Positions 50,760-61,103 of a stretch of DNA of 64,000 bases are shown here, one piece after another. Source of the DNA: Chthoniobacter flavus (GTDB taxonomy: Bacteria; Verrucomicrobiota; Verrucomicrobiia; Chthoniobacterales; Chthoniobacteraceae); the NCBI GenBank assembly GCA_945861435.1, contig CAMAUX010000007.1:62001-126000 (forward strand), written 5' to 3'. The translations under genes were made by a program, and so were the position numbers. How positions within the stretch are numbered: position 1 is the first letter of the stretch; each line of letters begins with the position of its first letter. The notes under the pieces are model-generated. The model was not told the origin of the DNA. It ran no database searches and saw only the letters and a program-made list of their open reading frames with translations.

Positions 50760-51517
50760 TGCACGGACTTGAGTTGCCTGCCCAACGCATCTACCAACGC
50801 CTTTGCCACACGCACGCGGGCGTACCACTTGTAGTTGGCTGGCACCACCTGCCATGGAGCGCCCCTCGTGGAAGTCTTGCGGAACATGTCTTCAGCCGCC
50901 GCATTGTGCTGGGACCACTTGCGCCGGTTGCGCCAGTCCTCCTCGTTAATCTTCCAGTGCTTGTAGGGGTCCGCCTGCCGCCGTTTGAAACGCAGCAACT
51001 GCTCCTCCTTGGTGATGTGCAGGTACAGCTTCACAACCAGCGCCCCATCCTCCACCAGACAGCGCTCAAAGCTGTTGATCTCCTCGTACGCCCTGCGCCA
51101 CTCCGCCGGCTTCGCAAACCCCTCCACCCGCTCCACCAGCACTCGCCCGTACCATGACCTGTCAAAAACCACCATCTGCCCCCGCGGTGGCAGCTTGTTC
51201 CAGAAACGCCACAGGTAGTGATGCTGGTACTCCTCCTCCGTCGGCTTCACAATCGAATGCACCCGGAACAGGCGCGGATCGAGCCGCTCCGCCACCCGCT
51301 TGATCGCTCCACCCTTGCCCGCAGCGTCGGGCCCCTCAAAAACCACAATCACCGAGTGTTTCGTCTCACTGAGCACCCGCTGCAATCGCAGCAACTCTAA
51401 CTGGCAGTCCTTGAGCACCGCCTTGTACTCAGGCTCGGACATTTCACGGTGATCTAAATCATCCAGATGTCCGCCCTTTCTCAAGCCTACGGGATTGACT
51501 GCTTTGCCTGACAGCAT
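50756..51517 (-). CDS. ppk2: Polyphosphate kinase 2 family protein
   Basis: VIVVFEGPDAAGKGGAIKRVAERLDPRLFRVHSIVKPTEEEYQHHYLWRFWNKLPPRGQMVVFDRSWYGRVLVERVEGF. Confidence 0.95.
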   Translation of the reverse strand: MLSGKAVNPVGLRKGGHLDDLDHREMSEPEYKAVLKDCQLELLRLQRVLSETKHSVIVVFEGPDAAGKGGAIKRVAERLDPRLFRVHSIVKPTEEEYQHHYLWRFWNKLPPRGQMVVFDRSWYGRVLVERVEGFAKPAEWRRAYEEINSFERCLVEDGALVVKLYLHITKEEQLLRFKRRQADPYKHWKINEEDWRNRRKWSQHNAAAEDMFRKTSTRGAPWQVVPANYKWYARVRVAKALVDALGRQLKSVQ

Positions 51518-51615
51518 GGCCGCCGTTTATACCGCCAGAAACGCATTGCGCAAGCGGCTCACGGCGTTTTCTTTTGACGCCGTCCACGCCCTACGCATAG
51601 CCTCCCAGCTCCACT

Positions 51616-51704
51616 GGTGAGGTGGCTGAGTGGTCGAAAGCGACGCTTTGCTAAAGCGTTGTACCCCTCAAAGGGTACCGCGGGTTCGAATCCCGCCCTC
51701 ACCG
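51616..51704 (+). tRNA. tRNA-Ser (anticodon GCT)
   Basis: GGTGAGG acceptor pairs with CCTCACC; anticodon arm acgct-ttGCTaa-agcgt; long variable arm tgtacccctcaaagggtacc; T arm gcggg-ttcgaat-cccgc; CCA not encoded. Confidence 0.96.
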
Positions 51705-51811
51705 TTTCTTTTCCCCGGCAGTTCACCTCGAACTCCCCGCCGGAATCCCAGCGACGTGTCAGACGCTGCGACAGACTCCTTCCTTCGCTCCCCCACCCAC
51801 CTCCCGCCCCA

Positions 51812-53371
51812 TTACTGAAGGGCGATGGAGGCCTCCACCAGCGGCCGATTGTGATCGCGCAGATGCCTGATCTCCGCAGGACTGAACGCCCGGTCCACCA
51901 CAAACAGTTCGTCCAGCTCCCCCTCGAACCCGGCTTGGATCACATCCACAGCCAATCCAGTCCGCGCGCCCCACTCCCGCATGGGCACACGCCGACTGGT
52001 GACAACCTCCAACTTTCCATCCACGTACTGTTTGGCCTCCATCCTCGCCTCGGAACGCAGGTTGCGGGCAAACACCACCGCCACATGATGCCATGCTCCA
52101 TCGCACAGAGGACTGGCCCCCACCATCCGCCCCCTCCCGAAATCCGTGCGCAACGCGCCGATGACCCCGTCCCCAGGATGACGGTTCCACCCGATGAACA
52201 AGGGAAAACGCCCCCTCGATCCAAGCGTGGCCGACACCATCCCGCGCCCCCCCTTCGATACACGCGCTGCATCCGCCCGCATCCAGAACGCGAGGCTCAT
52301 TTCGGGCAACATGCTCACCCCGGGGAGCCGCAGATCAATCCCCGCCCCGTCCTCCATCCGAAGCCCACCCGCCCAGCGACCTTCCGAGCGACTGCCCACT
52401 CCAGAGAGTTCTGCATGCACACCGCCCCAGTCTCCTGCAGCAGTTCCAAGAATGTCCCCGGCTCCACCACCAGAGGCGGCCTCGTCAAAAGACCAGTGCG
52501 CAATCCGCGCCACGCCCACGCTACGCTCCATGCGCTCCTTCTTGTTAAACTTGCCGACCTTCCGATCCCGCATCTGGACATCCTCGCTCCCGGAAGCGGA
52601 AAAGCGCCGGGCCTGCTTCTCGCCCAGCAGCATCCCCATCGGCGACGAGTCAGCCCCCCGGGATGAGCGCGTCGTGACAGACCCCTTGAGCACGACCAAC
52701 TCAGCCCTGCCGTTGCCCTCAGCCTCCAAAGTAAACTCCGTTCCCTTGTCCACCACCTCCACCTCGGGCCCCAACATCCGAAATCCACGCGCCTCCTCCG
52801 GAACACGCGCACTGAGGCTTCCCTTGTGCAAGGCAGCCTCCCACGCAGAGAAAATCTCCAGACGCGCCGGCCCCTCGATCAGCAGTTGAGCACCGGAATC
52901 GAAAGTCACCTCAGCGCTGCCTCCGGCCAGATCCAGCATCTGTCCACCATGCAACCCCTCGCCACACTGCATCCCACGGCCTTCCCAACGGCACTGCCCA
53001 CTGGTCGCGGAAAGGGTTGCCACCACCGGCGCCCCGGACGCTGCCTCCTCCATGGGCCTCTGCGCCCACCAGAAGGCCAGCGCAACCCCAGCCGCAAGCC
53101 CGACCCCCGCCACCCAGCGCCTCCACCGCAACAAACGCAACCGAGGCTGGGCGGGAAAGGCCAGCACTGTCCCGTCGCCCGCCTGCATCTCTGCAGCGTA
53201 CTCATGAAGACTCGCAGAAAGCGCAAGCGTCTGCACATACACCCGCCGCGCCTCAGCGCTGGATTTCAGGAGTCGCTCGAGCCGCTCGCGCCCCTCCGCA
53301 TCAAGACGGCCGTCGACCAACCCATCGCACAACACCGCAAGCTCCAGCCTCTCTGCGTCCGAAAAATTCAT
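51812..53371 (-). CDS. FecR-domain / LamG-domain membrane protein (putative anti-sigma partner)
   Basis: TM WRRWVAGVGLAAGVALAFWWA; FecR-like GPARLEIFSAWEAALHKGSLSARVPEEARGFRMLGPEVEVVDKGTEFTLEAEG; LamG-like MSLAFWMRADA..ELDELFVVDRAFSPAEIRHL. Confidence 0.87.
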   Translation of the reverse strand: MNFSDAERLELAVLCDGLVDGRLDAEGRERLERLLKSSAEARRVYVQTLALSASLHEYAAEMQAGDGTVLAFPAQPRLRLLRWRRWVAGVGLAAGVALAFWWAQRPMEEAASGAPVVATLSATSGQCRWEGRGMQCGEGLHGGQMLDLAGGSAEVTFDSGAQLLIEGPARLEIFSAWEAALHKGSLSARVPEEARGFRMLGPEVEVVDKGTEFTLEAEGNGRAELVVLKGSVTTRSSRGADSSPMGMLLGEKQARRFSASGSEDVQMRDRKVGKFNKKERMERSVGVARIAHWSFDEAASGGGAGDILGTAAGDWGGVHAELSGVGSRSEGRWAGGLRMEDGAGIDLRLPGVSMLPEMSLAFWMRADAARVSKGGRGMVSATLGSRGRFPLFIGWNRHPGDGVIGALRTDFGRGRMVGASPLCDGAWHHVAVVFARNLRSEARMEAKQYVDGKLEVVTSRRVPMREWGARTGLAVDVIQAGFEGELDELFVVDRAFSPAEIRHLRDHNRPLVEASIALQ

Positions 53372-53901
53372 GCCGTGCCCTCCTCGAGAAGATGATGAGT
53401 CACGCAATCCATCAGCAGCTTGCGAATCCTTGAAAGTGCCTTGTAGGCCGCGTCCATGGAGCGCCCCGCGCGCGCAGCCGCCTCCTCCACCCCCACACCG
53501 GGCTCATAGCGCAGGAGGATCATCTCGCGATCACGCGGATGCAACTTCTGAAGGCAGCGTGCGAGCGCCTCATGCCTCACATCCACCTCCGCACTCATCT
53601 CCGCTGCAGTCTCCGCAAGGGCATCCACCAATCCTTGATCGAAGAGCACCTTCGAGCGCGCATACTTCTGCCGCGCACGGCGCACCTGCCAGTACGCGAT
53701 CTGGCATGCCCACGCGGCAAAGTCCGTGCCCTCACGGAACTCATGAAATTTCTCGCAGATCACAACGCAGGTTTCCTGCAGCAGATCGCTGGCGTCGTGC
53801 CGGTCCGGCACAAGGGTGTAGAGATAGGAAAAGATGCGCCTCTGGTGGGTCACCATGAGGCGCATCAATTCCTTATTTCGATCCTCCGGCTTCGGATCCA
53901 T
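53368..53901 (-). CDS. ECF-type sigma-70 family RNA polymerase sigma factor
   Basis: MRLMVTHQRRIFSYLYTLVPDRHDASDLLQETCVVICEKFHEFREGTDFAAWACQIAYWQVRRARQK; region 4 LHPRDREMILLRYEPGVGVEEAAARAGRSMDAAYKALSRIRKLL. Confidence 0.95.
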   Translation of the reverse strand: MDPKPEDRNKELMRLMVTHQRRIFSYLYTLVPDRHDASDLLQETCVVICEKFHEFREGTDFAAWACQIAYWQVRRARQKYARSKVLFDQGLVDALAETAAEMSAEVDVRHEALARCLQKLHPRDREMILLRYEPGVGVEEAAARAGRSMDAAYKALSRIRKLLMDCVTHHLLEEGTA

Positions 53902-53945
53902 CAGAGGAACACAGCGTCGTTACTCTAAAGAGAAAACGCTTCCGC

Positions 53946-54236
53946 CTACTGATCCTTCTTCTTCTTCTTTTTGACGCCGCCCTTGAGCGCCTCGATCTCC
54001 TCGTCGTCGATCTGCCCATTCTTGTTGGTATCCAAGGACTTCAGGGCCTCCTCAGAAGCGAACGCCTTGCGAAGGGCCTCGCGCTCTTCGCCGTCGATCA
54101 TCCCATTAGCGTTGGCGTCAAAGCGCTTCAACACCTCGGCAGAGCCACCTTCCGGGGCTTTCTTGGCGCCCTTCTCCTTGGCGAAGGCAGGAAGGGCCAG
54201 CAGGGCCAGCACACACACGGCAATACGGATTTTCAT
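53946..54236 (-). CDS. Secreted EF-hand protein
   Basis: Signal peptide; two EF loops DANANGMIDGEE and DTNKNGQIDDEE; Lys-rich C-terminus. Confidence 0.9.
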   Translation of the reverse strand: MKIRIAVCVLALLALPAFAKEKGAKKAPEGGSAEVLKRFDANANGMIDGEEREALRKAFASEEALKSLDTNKNGQIDDEEIEALKGGVKKKKKKDQ

Positions 54237-54475
54237 GGGGATTGGTTTTCTAGGTTGTTGGGGCTCACTCAGCGGTCGATTGCACAGGGTTCAACCCCGC
54301 CACAGAACGCCCGCTCTGCCAATTAATAGCGGCCCGCACCTCGTTTGGGACAACCAATAGCCATCCCCCTTATAAACACACTCAGAGGACGGGGAGAATC
54401 CGCGCCATTTTTCCCAACGAAAACCCCCATGGATTCGATTGGCAGATCCCCATGGAATGCTAATATAGACATCCG

Positions 54476-54886
54476 ATGAACCCGCAACCGACTAACTACC
54501 TCTCCAGCGACGTGGAGATCAACGGCACCCTCACCTTCGGCCAGAACTTTGTCTTCGAAGGGAAACTCGAGGGCGAAATCATTTCCACCGGACGCCTCAC
54601 CGTCGGCCAGAAGGCCTCCATCAACGGCGACATCAATGCCGCCTCCGTCGCCATCCTCGGCAAGGTCACAGGCAACGTCACCGTCCAGGAAAAGTGCGAG
54701 TTGCATTCCGAATCCCAACTCATCGGCGACCTCAAGGCCCCGCGCCTCTCCATCGGCGAAGGCGCCACCTTCATCGGTCGCTCCGAAGTGGTCCCGCCCA
54801 ACGGCCGCCCACCCGCCGCAGCACAGCCCGCCGCGGCCGCCCAACCGCCCCAAGGCGCTGCAGTTCCGCGCCCGCCCGGCCGCTGA
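54476..54886 (+). CDS. Bactofilin (polymer-forming cytoskeletal protein)
   Basis: LSSDVEINGTLTFGQNFVFEGKLEGEIISTGRLTVGQKASINGDINAASVAILGKVTGNVTVQEKCELHSESQLIGDLKAPRLSIGEGATFIG. Confidence 0.93.
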   Translation: MNPQPTNYLSSDVEINGTLTFGQNFVFEGKLEGEIISTGRLTVGQKASINGDINAASVAILGKVTGNVTVQEKCELHSESQLIGDLKAPRLSIGEGATFIGRSEVVPPNGRPPAAAQPAAAAQPPQGAAVPRPPGR

Positions 54887-55088
54887 TACGCGCGCCTCTT
54901 GGCGCTCATCCCATCCTCGCGTCCCCGTTCTTCTTCCATGAGGGCTTCCCCCTGCCCTCATCGCATTTCCAGCACCAAAGCGTCGGCCAAGGCGCACTTC
55001 TGCGGCCTGCCCCAGCACCCGGCTGATCCTGCATTCATCGGCAGGCAGATCCGCAGTCCAGACGCTCTCTGCATTCCCCCCCCGGACT

Positions 55089-57725
55089 ATGAAAGCACTC
55101 CTCTCGCTCCTTCTCGGGATTTCCACACTCCAAGCAGCAGAACTCACCCTGTTGCATGACAAGAAATCCGAATACCAGATCGTCATACCCGAACAACTCG
55201 AGACGCCCGCGCTGGAAGCCTCCATCCAGCAGACGGCCCGCCTCCTCCAAGCAGCGTTCCAATCCAACGGCGCCGAGGTCCCGGTCGTTTCGGAAAAACA
55301 CCGCGACACCTCCAAGCCCGCCTTGTTTCTGGGCTCAACCGCATTCGCCCTCGCGCATGGCGTCGATCCCCGCGGACTCAAGGACTGGAGCTACGTGCAG
55401 CGCGCCACCGGCAGCGACATCATCCTTGCCGGCAACGATCACCCCGCCCGCACAAAGGACGCCGGAGCCAGGCGCCACCCCCAGTGGGACCGCGTCGGCA
55501 CCACCAAAGCGGTCGTCGACTTCGTGCGCGAGTTCATGGGCGTGCGATTCCTTTACCCCGACCTCCCAACCCTCACCCCGGTGAGCGGCCTTGCCAAAGT
55601 GGATCTCCTTGCCTCGCCTGCCATCGAGTTCCTTCCCATGCCTCGGATCGAAGTGCCCGCAACCCTCCGTGTGGACAAGACCCCCGTGGTGCGCGCCAAC
55701 ACCGCCCACCCGCCCGGCGCATCCCTCTACGACCTCGCTCACAACCGATTCCCGCGCGTGGATGAATCCTTCGCCGGCCACACATGGGAGCGCGCCGTAC
55801 CCGCCGGGCTCTATGAAAAACACCCGGAATATTTCGCACTCATCAACGGCGCACGCCTCAAGCCCGAGGGCCAGAACGGCCAGTACTGCCTCTCCAATCC
55901 CGACGTCCAGGAGTTGATCTACCGCGACCTCGTATCCCTGTTTGAGCGCGGCTACACCGCCGCCGACCTCGGCCAACCCGACGGCTTCCGCCCCTGCCAG
56001 TGCGCCGACTGCTCCCGTCTTTTCAACACCGGAAACGACTGGGGCGAGAAGATCTGGCTCTTCCACCGCCGCATCGCCGAGCGCATCGAACAGACCCATC
56101 CCGGACGCACCGTGACGATCATGTCCTACATCCTCACCGCGGCGCCTCCGAAGTCCTTCACCCAGTTTCCCGCCAACACCAGCATCATGCTCACCGGCAC
56201 CAACGAGGAGGACATCGCACCGTGGAACTCCATCGACGTGCCGCGAGGGTTCACCGGATATCTTTACAACTGGTGCCCCAACCTAGGCAGCCGCTACACC
56301 CCCATGCGCACCCCGGGCTTCATCGAACCCCAAGTCCGCCGCCTTGCAGACCACCGCATCCGAGCCCTCTACCGCGATGGTCCCGGCCAGCTCTTCGGCC
56401 TCGAAGGCCCCGTGTACTACGTCATGGGCCGCATGTTCGATGATCCCGCTCACAACGCCGCACGCACCCTCCTGCCGGAATTCTGCGAAGCCGCATTCGG
56501 CGCCCCCTCCACCGCATCCGCGATGCGCTCCTTTTACGACGAACTCTACCACGCCATCGCCCTGTACTCCGACCGCCTCGGCACCCGCTGCGATGCATGG
56601 AAATACCAGCCCCTCCAAGGCGAGGGCGCCCCGCGCAAGTCCATCACGGATCCCTTCCAACTCCTCTCCTTCCTCTACCCTCCAAACCTCCTGCTCTCAC
56701 TCGACGCCCATCTCCGCCAGGCCGAAGCCACCGCGCGCTCACCCAAGGTGCGCACACGCCTCGCCCTCGTGCGCACCGAGTTCGAATATCTGCGCCACCT
56801 CGCACGCGTCGTGCACCTCCACCAAGCGTTCCAATCCCTTCCAGACACAGCCTCACGCGACCGCCTTCTGGATGCCATCGACGAACGCAACGCCTTCATC
56901 AACTCCCTCTTCAACCAGCGCGGCGCCGCGCTCCCCCAGCCCCCATGGGCACAGACCCTCTTCCCCTTCCCGGGCCACTCCCCCGCACACCTGCGCCTCT
57001 CCCAAGACGGCTACCAGGAGCCCTACGCCAGCACCTGCCTGAACTGGGATACCAAATCCCTCCGCAACTCCCCGCCGCCCGGTCGAAAAAAACTCTCCGT
57101 CCCAAGGACCGAAGCCACAACCCCACTCACCATCGACTCCGCGCAGTGGAACCAGATTCCCGGACACGAACTCACCCTGCTCCCCCCTCTCCATGGCCTC
57201 CCTCGCAAAACCACCATCCGCCTGCTTTACGACTCCACAGCCCTCCACCTCCGCGCCGAAAGCGAACTGGAACCCGGCCCCCCGCCCTCCTTCCCCAAAT
57301 GGCCGAGGGACCGCGTCCTCACCGCGCAGGAAAGCATCGACGTGCAACTCGCTCCACAGCCCGCTCGCGAAGTCCTCTACCGCTTCCTGACTGGCGCAAA
57401 CCCGGAGTCGAAATATGACGCAGCCAGCGGCTTCATCACCGATGTAATGGATCCGCGCCACGGCAGGGACGATCCCTCCTGGAATGGCTCGTGGCAGAGT
57501 GTGTGCCGCATCGATGCAGCAACCGGCCGCTGGTACGCGCTCGTCACCATCCCCTTCCAGACACTCTCCGTCGCCACGCCCGCACCGGGCACGGTCTGGC
57601 GCGCCAACTTCGCGCGACATCATGCGCTGCCTCGCGAAAAAGCAGATCACGCCGTGTGGTCATCGCGTATCGGAGTGAGCCGCCCGGAGGACCGCTCAGC
57701 CCTCGGCGAGATCACGTTCGAATAA
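55089..57725 (+). CDS. DUF4838 domain-containing secreted protein
   Basis: Signal peptide; FVREFMGVRFLYPDLPTLTPV; HPEYFALINGARLKPEGQNGQYCLSNPDVQELI; PCQCADCSRLFNTGNDWGEKIWLFHRRIAERIEQTHPGRTV; C-terminal carbohydrate-binding-like domain. Confidence 0.87.
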   Translation: MKALLSLLLGISTLQAAELTLLHDKKSEYQIVIPEQLETPALEASIQQTARLLQAAFQSNGAEVPVVSEKHRDTSKPALFLGSTAFALAHGVDPRGLKDWSYVQRATGSDIILAGNDHPARTKDAGARRHPQWDRVGTTKAVVDFVREFMGVRFLYPDLPTLTPVSGLAKVDLLASPAIEFLPMPRIEVPATLRVDKTPVVRANTAHPPGASLYDLAHNRFPRVDESFAGHTWERAVPAGLYEKHPEYFALINGARLKPEGQNGQYCLSNPDVQELIYRDLVSLFERGYTAADLGQPDGFRPCQCADCSRLFNTGNDWGEKIWLFHRRIAERIEQTHPGRTVTIMSYILTAAPPKSFTQFPANTSIMLTGTNEEDIAPWNSIDVPRGFTGYLYNWCPNLGSRYTPMRTPGFIEPQVRRLADHRIRALYRDGPGQLFGLEGPVYYVMGRMFDDPAHNAARTLLPEFCEAAFGAPSTASAMRSFYDELYHAIALYSDRLGTRCDAWKYQPLQGEGAPRKSITDPFQLLSFLYPPNLLLSLDAHLRQAEATARSPKVRTRLALVRTEFEYLRHLARVVHLHQAFQSLPDTASRDRLLDAIDERNAFINSLFNQRGAALPQPPWAQTLFPFPGHSPAHLRLSQDGYQEPYASTCLNWDTKSLRNSPPPGRKKLSVPRTEATTPLTIDSAQWNQIPGHELTLLPPLHGLPRKTTIRLLYDSTALHLRAESELEPGPPPSFPKWPRDRVLTAQESIDVQLAPQPAREVLYRFLTGANPESKYDAASGFITDVMDPRHGRDDPSWNGSWQSVCRIDAATGRWYALVTIPFQTLSVATPAPGTVWRANFARHHALPREKADHAVWSSRIGVSRPEDRSALGEITFE

Positions 57726-57904
57726 TCCCCCCGATCCCCTCCTCGCAGCAAGAGACGCCGACAGTGTGCGCTCTCCACCGAAACTCCGTTTCACCGGGCG
57801 CGTTGAGCACGAAAAAATCCGCACTAACAACCTCCCTAATCACTCGCACACACGCATACCAAACCGCGCCCACTCCACTCCCAGTCACAGTCAGAGCGCA
57901 GCCT

Positions 57905-59035
57905 TCAGTTCCCCCAGAAATCACTCTGCCGGTAGTCCACGCGCGGTTTTCGGGGCTTCAATTTTGTACCCTTCGCCGGAGGCTTCTCCTCTTTACCCTG
58001 CTTGGCCAGCCACTTTGCATGCCTCTTCTCGATCGCAAAATACTCCATCCTCATGTCCTCGAGCCGCCATGCCTGCTCCTCGAGATCCAACTCAAAATCC
58101 GAAAGGATTTTCCGCCGCATCACCGCGCGATCCTTCCGCGCACTGAAGTTCCATGAGGGATGCTTCTTCAAACCCGCAAGACGCTTGCGCAACTGCGCAA
58201 GGCTGGACCGGGCCTGGCGGATCATCCCCACAATCAGCGAACAACGGGTGATCTCCACCCCGTCCTGCACAGCCTCGCACCGCGCCAGAATCACCTCCAG
58301 CGCACTCGCGTCCCCCGCCCGGTAAGCCGTCTGCGTCTCGTGCCACAACGCCTCCTCCAGAGGCGAAAACTTCCCCCCACGATCGGGATGCAGCCGCGTG
58401 ACGATCTGCCGATACAGCTTCTTGAGCTGCGTCGAGGGCTTCGCAACAACCCCACCCGCACCCAGTCGCTCCAGCACCTCCTCGTATCCCGGCGGGAACT
58501 CCCCGGTCTCCTCCCGGTAAGCCGCCCCCTGCTGCTTCACGAATTCCCTGAACTCCTCCACGCCGTCAAAATCGGCGTCCGCATCCTCCTCACCAGCCTT
58601 CCCTGCCTCCCAAGCATCCTTCTGCCGATCCCCGGAGTCCGGCCGTCGCTCGTAGGGATCTGGAAGCCCCTGCTCACGAAGCTTCACCCGGTGAAACGCC
58701 ACCACCTCGGAACAACCGTCGAGCATCTGGAGCGACTCCATCTCCATGAAAACCCGCGCCATGCGCCCGATCTCCTCATCGCCCGCCCGCATCGCAGTGA
58801 TCTGCTCCCCGAAAGTCCCGTGATACCACTGGTCAAACGCGGGCCCATCCTCGGCCTCATGCTTGCGCAACTCGCTCTCAGACTTGGCAATCTCCTTGAG
58901 CACCCGCTGGTACTTCAGCCGGTGCCCCTTGATCAGCGGCGCATTGTCCACCACAAGAAGTGCGCGACCGGGATCGCTCCGGCGCTTTTCAGGCGGAGTT
59001 GGCCGTACCTTCCTCAAGGGCTTCCTGGGTGGCAT
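57905..59035 (-). CDS. J-domain-like protein
   Basis: LKKLYRQIVTRLHPDRGGKFSPLEEALWHETQTAYRAGD (HPD motif in the central part); charged coiled-coil flanks. Confidence 0.72.
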   Translation of the reverse strand: MPPRKPLRKVRPTPPEKRRSDPGRALLVVDNAPLIKGHRLKYQRVLKEIAKSESELRKHEAEDGPAFDQWYHGTFGEQITAMRAGDEEIGRMARVFMEMESLQMLDGCSEVVAFHRVKLREQGLPDPYERRPDSGDRQKDAWEAGKAGEEDADADFDGVEEFREFVKQQGAAYREETGEFPPGYEEVLERLGAGGVVAKPSTQLKKLYRQIVTRLHPDRGGKFSPLEEALWHETQTAYRAGDASALEVILARCEAVQDGVEITRCSLIVGMIRQARSSLAQLRKRLAGLKKHPSWNFSARKDRAVMRRKILSDFELDLEEQAWRLEDMRMEYFAIEKRHAKWLAKQGKEEKPPAKGTKLKPRKPRVDYRQSDFWGN

Positions 59036-59162
59036 AAACACCCAGAACAAAAGCGCAGATCCCGCCCCTCAGAAAGAAGTAAAAACAAGCCGCACGCCCC
59101 CCCCTCCTTGCTCCATCCCCGCAAACCAACGCACCACCAGTGCGCCCGCCGCGCGCACGCAC

Positions 59163-60890
59163 TCAGGAAGTGGCACCACCGTCGCGGGCCGCTGCATGCA
59201 CGATCCCAAGAAGACTCTGAGCGCGCGTCGCCCCCAGCACAAACGTGCGTGCATCGTAGCCATCGCGGCTCACATCACTCCAGTGCCCCACTCCCACGAG
59301 CACCACACCCCGCCTCTCAAGCCCCTTCGAACGCTGAATTGAAATCGCGCGGATACGTCCCGTGGGCGCCCCGCACAGCGGCTCAAGGTCGAACTCCAGC
59401 CCATCAATCCTCCCACTCCCAAGCCATGCCGGAACCCGCCTGCTGCTCGGGTAAAGCACCGCAATCTCATGCGGCTGCGCAAGACCGCGCTCGATCCAGC
59501 CCTTGATGATCGCCACGCACGCCGCACGCTCCGCCGCCGAATCACATGCCTCGCATACTTCCGGTTCAGGCCCCTCAGGCAGACCAGGATGACTGCGCGC
59601 CATGTCCCGCAGAAGTTCACTCGTGTGCTCGCACACAAGACTTCCAAAGAACGCCCGCAACTGCCGCGTGTAACGCAGGGGCCGCGTCAGTTTTGCACTC
59701 ACGGGCTGAAACAGCGCGTTGCGCAGCGCCGCCACTTCGAAACTCCCAGCCCGCAGACTCAGCCTCTGCGCACCGTCATGGAAAATCGCAACCGGTGCGG
59801 CCTGCCCCTCCCTCAGGAGCCGGAAATAGATGCTCCACCACCCGAGCGTACCCGCCGGGTCGCACAGTTGCGGAGCGAAGGAGGTGTTGTGATCCTGCGC
59901 TTCGTCCACAATGAGCGCATCGTACAGCGGCTTGAATCCGGGCTGCGCAGTGACGCCCAGCAACTCCATCGGCAGCTCGTGGTCGTAATACGCGGAAAGC
60001 TCCTCACGATTCCTGCCCACGGTCTGAAGTGGCCCGCCCAAAAGCTTTGCCGCAAGCGACTGATAACTCAGCACCTCGGTGCGGGCGATCTTGCGACACG
60101 CCCGCTTAAGGAACGCCTCCAGCTCAAGGTTATAGCAAAGCAGCAGCACCGACCTGCCCTCGCGCGACCAACGGCGCGCCTGCTCGATCGCAAACCATGT
60201 CTTCCCCGTGCCCGGCCCCCCGCTGAAAACCAACTGACTGTTCTCCTCCAGTGCGTCGAGAATCTCAAACCGCCCCTGCGTATGCCGTTCAATGAGCTGA
60301 TCCCCGAAGTCCAGCGTGTGACTCGTCGCCCCCGAGGGAACGGAAGCGCCGTACACCTCGCCAAAAAGCTGCCGCGCCTCCTCCAATCTGCAGTGCCGGT
60401 GTCGCTTCCCCACGCGCTCCTCCCAGCGACGGGCAAATTGCCGCAGATCATTGGCCGCAAAAATCAGCCCGCGAGGAATCCCATGATAGGTCGTCTGCTC
60501 AGGAGCAATCTCCACATCGGGGAGCGCCAGCGCACGGTCGATGAACGGCGGAGGCACCTGGATCTTCTGACCATGAACCGTCAGCAAATCCCGCACGGCC
60601 GCCCACTGCGTGTCGAGTTGCACCAGCGGGTTCGTCCCGTCCGCAGTCGACCAAAACCCAGTCGCCGGATTCATGTCGAGCCGGCCCGCCTTCGCTTCCA
60701 AAACCAACACGTGCCCATTGGGCCCTTGGATCAGAAAGTCGCCTTCGCGCGCCACCCCCGCATGATCGAGGTAGTAATAACCCCAGCGAACCAAAAACCC
60801 GTCATCCGGCAGGGACTGGAAATGAGCGGCGGTGTCCTGCTCACTCCGATGAGCATCGGATGGGGGCGCGTTGTAAATCCATCGTGCCAT
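59163..60890 (-). CDS. NERD-like nuclease domain fused to SF1 (UvrD-like) helicase
   Basis: N-terminal REGDFLIQGPNGHVLVLEAKAGRLD (NERD-like); Walker A SGGPGTGKTWFAIEQA; Walker B ALIVDEAQDHN; RAISIQRSKGLERRGVVLVGVG. Start trimmed to the internal Met. Confidence 0.88.
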   Translation of the reverse strand: MARWIYNAPPSDAHRSEQDTAAHFQSLPDDGFLVRWGYYYLDHAGVAREGDFLIQGPNGHVLVLEAKAGRLDMNPATGFWSTADGTNPLVQLDTQWAAVRDLLTVHGQKIQVPPPFIDRALALPDVEIAPEQTTYHGIPRGLIFAANDLRQFARRWEERVGKRHRHCRLEEARQLFGEVYGASVPSGATSHTLDFGDQLIERHTQGRFEILDALEENSQLVFSGGPGTGKTWFAIEQARRWSREGRSVLLLCYNLELEAFLKRACRKIARTEVLSYQSLAAKLLGGPLQTVGRNREELSAYYDHELPMELLGVTAQPGFKPLYDALIVDEAQDHNTSFAPQLCDPAGTLGWWSIYFRLLREGQAAPVAIFHDGAQRLSLRAGSFEVAALRNALFQPVSAKLTRPLRYTRQLRAFFGSLVCEHTSELLRDMARSHPGLPEGPEPEVCEACDSAAERAACVAIIKGWIERGLAQPHEIAVLYPSSRRVPAWLGSGRIDGLEFDLEPLCGAPTGRIRAISIQRSKGLERRGVVLVGVGHWSDVSRDGYDARTFVLGATRAQSLLGIVHAAARDGGATS

Positions 60891-61103
60891 CCCGTCATCT
60901 AAGCGCGCTGCATCTGTGTTAGCCAGCCCATCCCCGCACCACGCCACCCCAATCTCCGGAACCTCTGCTCCAAACGCACCACAACCACCCGGCAACAGAA
61001 CAAACCTCCCCCCGAACGAAACCATCGCCCAAACAAAGCCCGCCGTCCTATGATGCCCAGCCTTCGGAGGAACAGCATCTCCTCCCCACCCCTCCGCCTC
61101 CCC

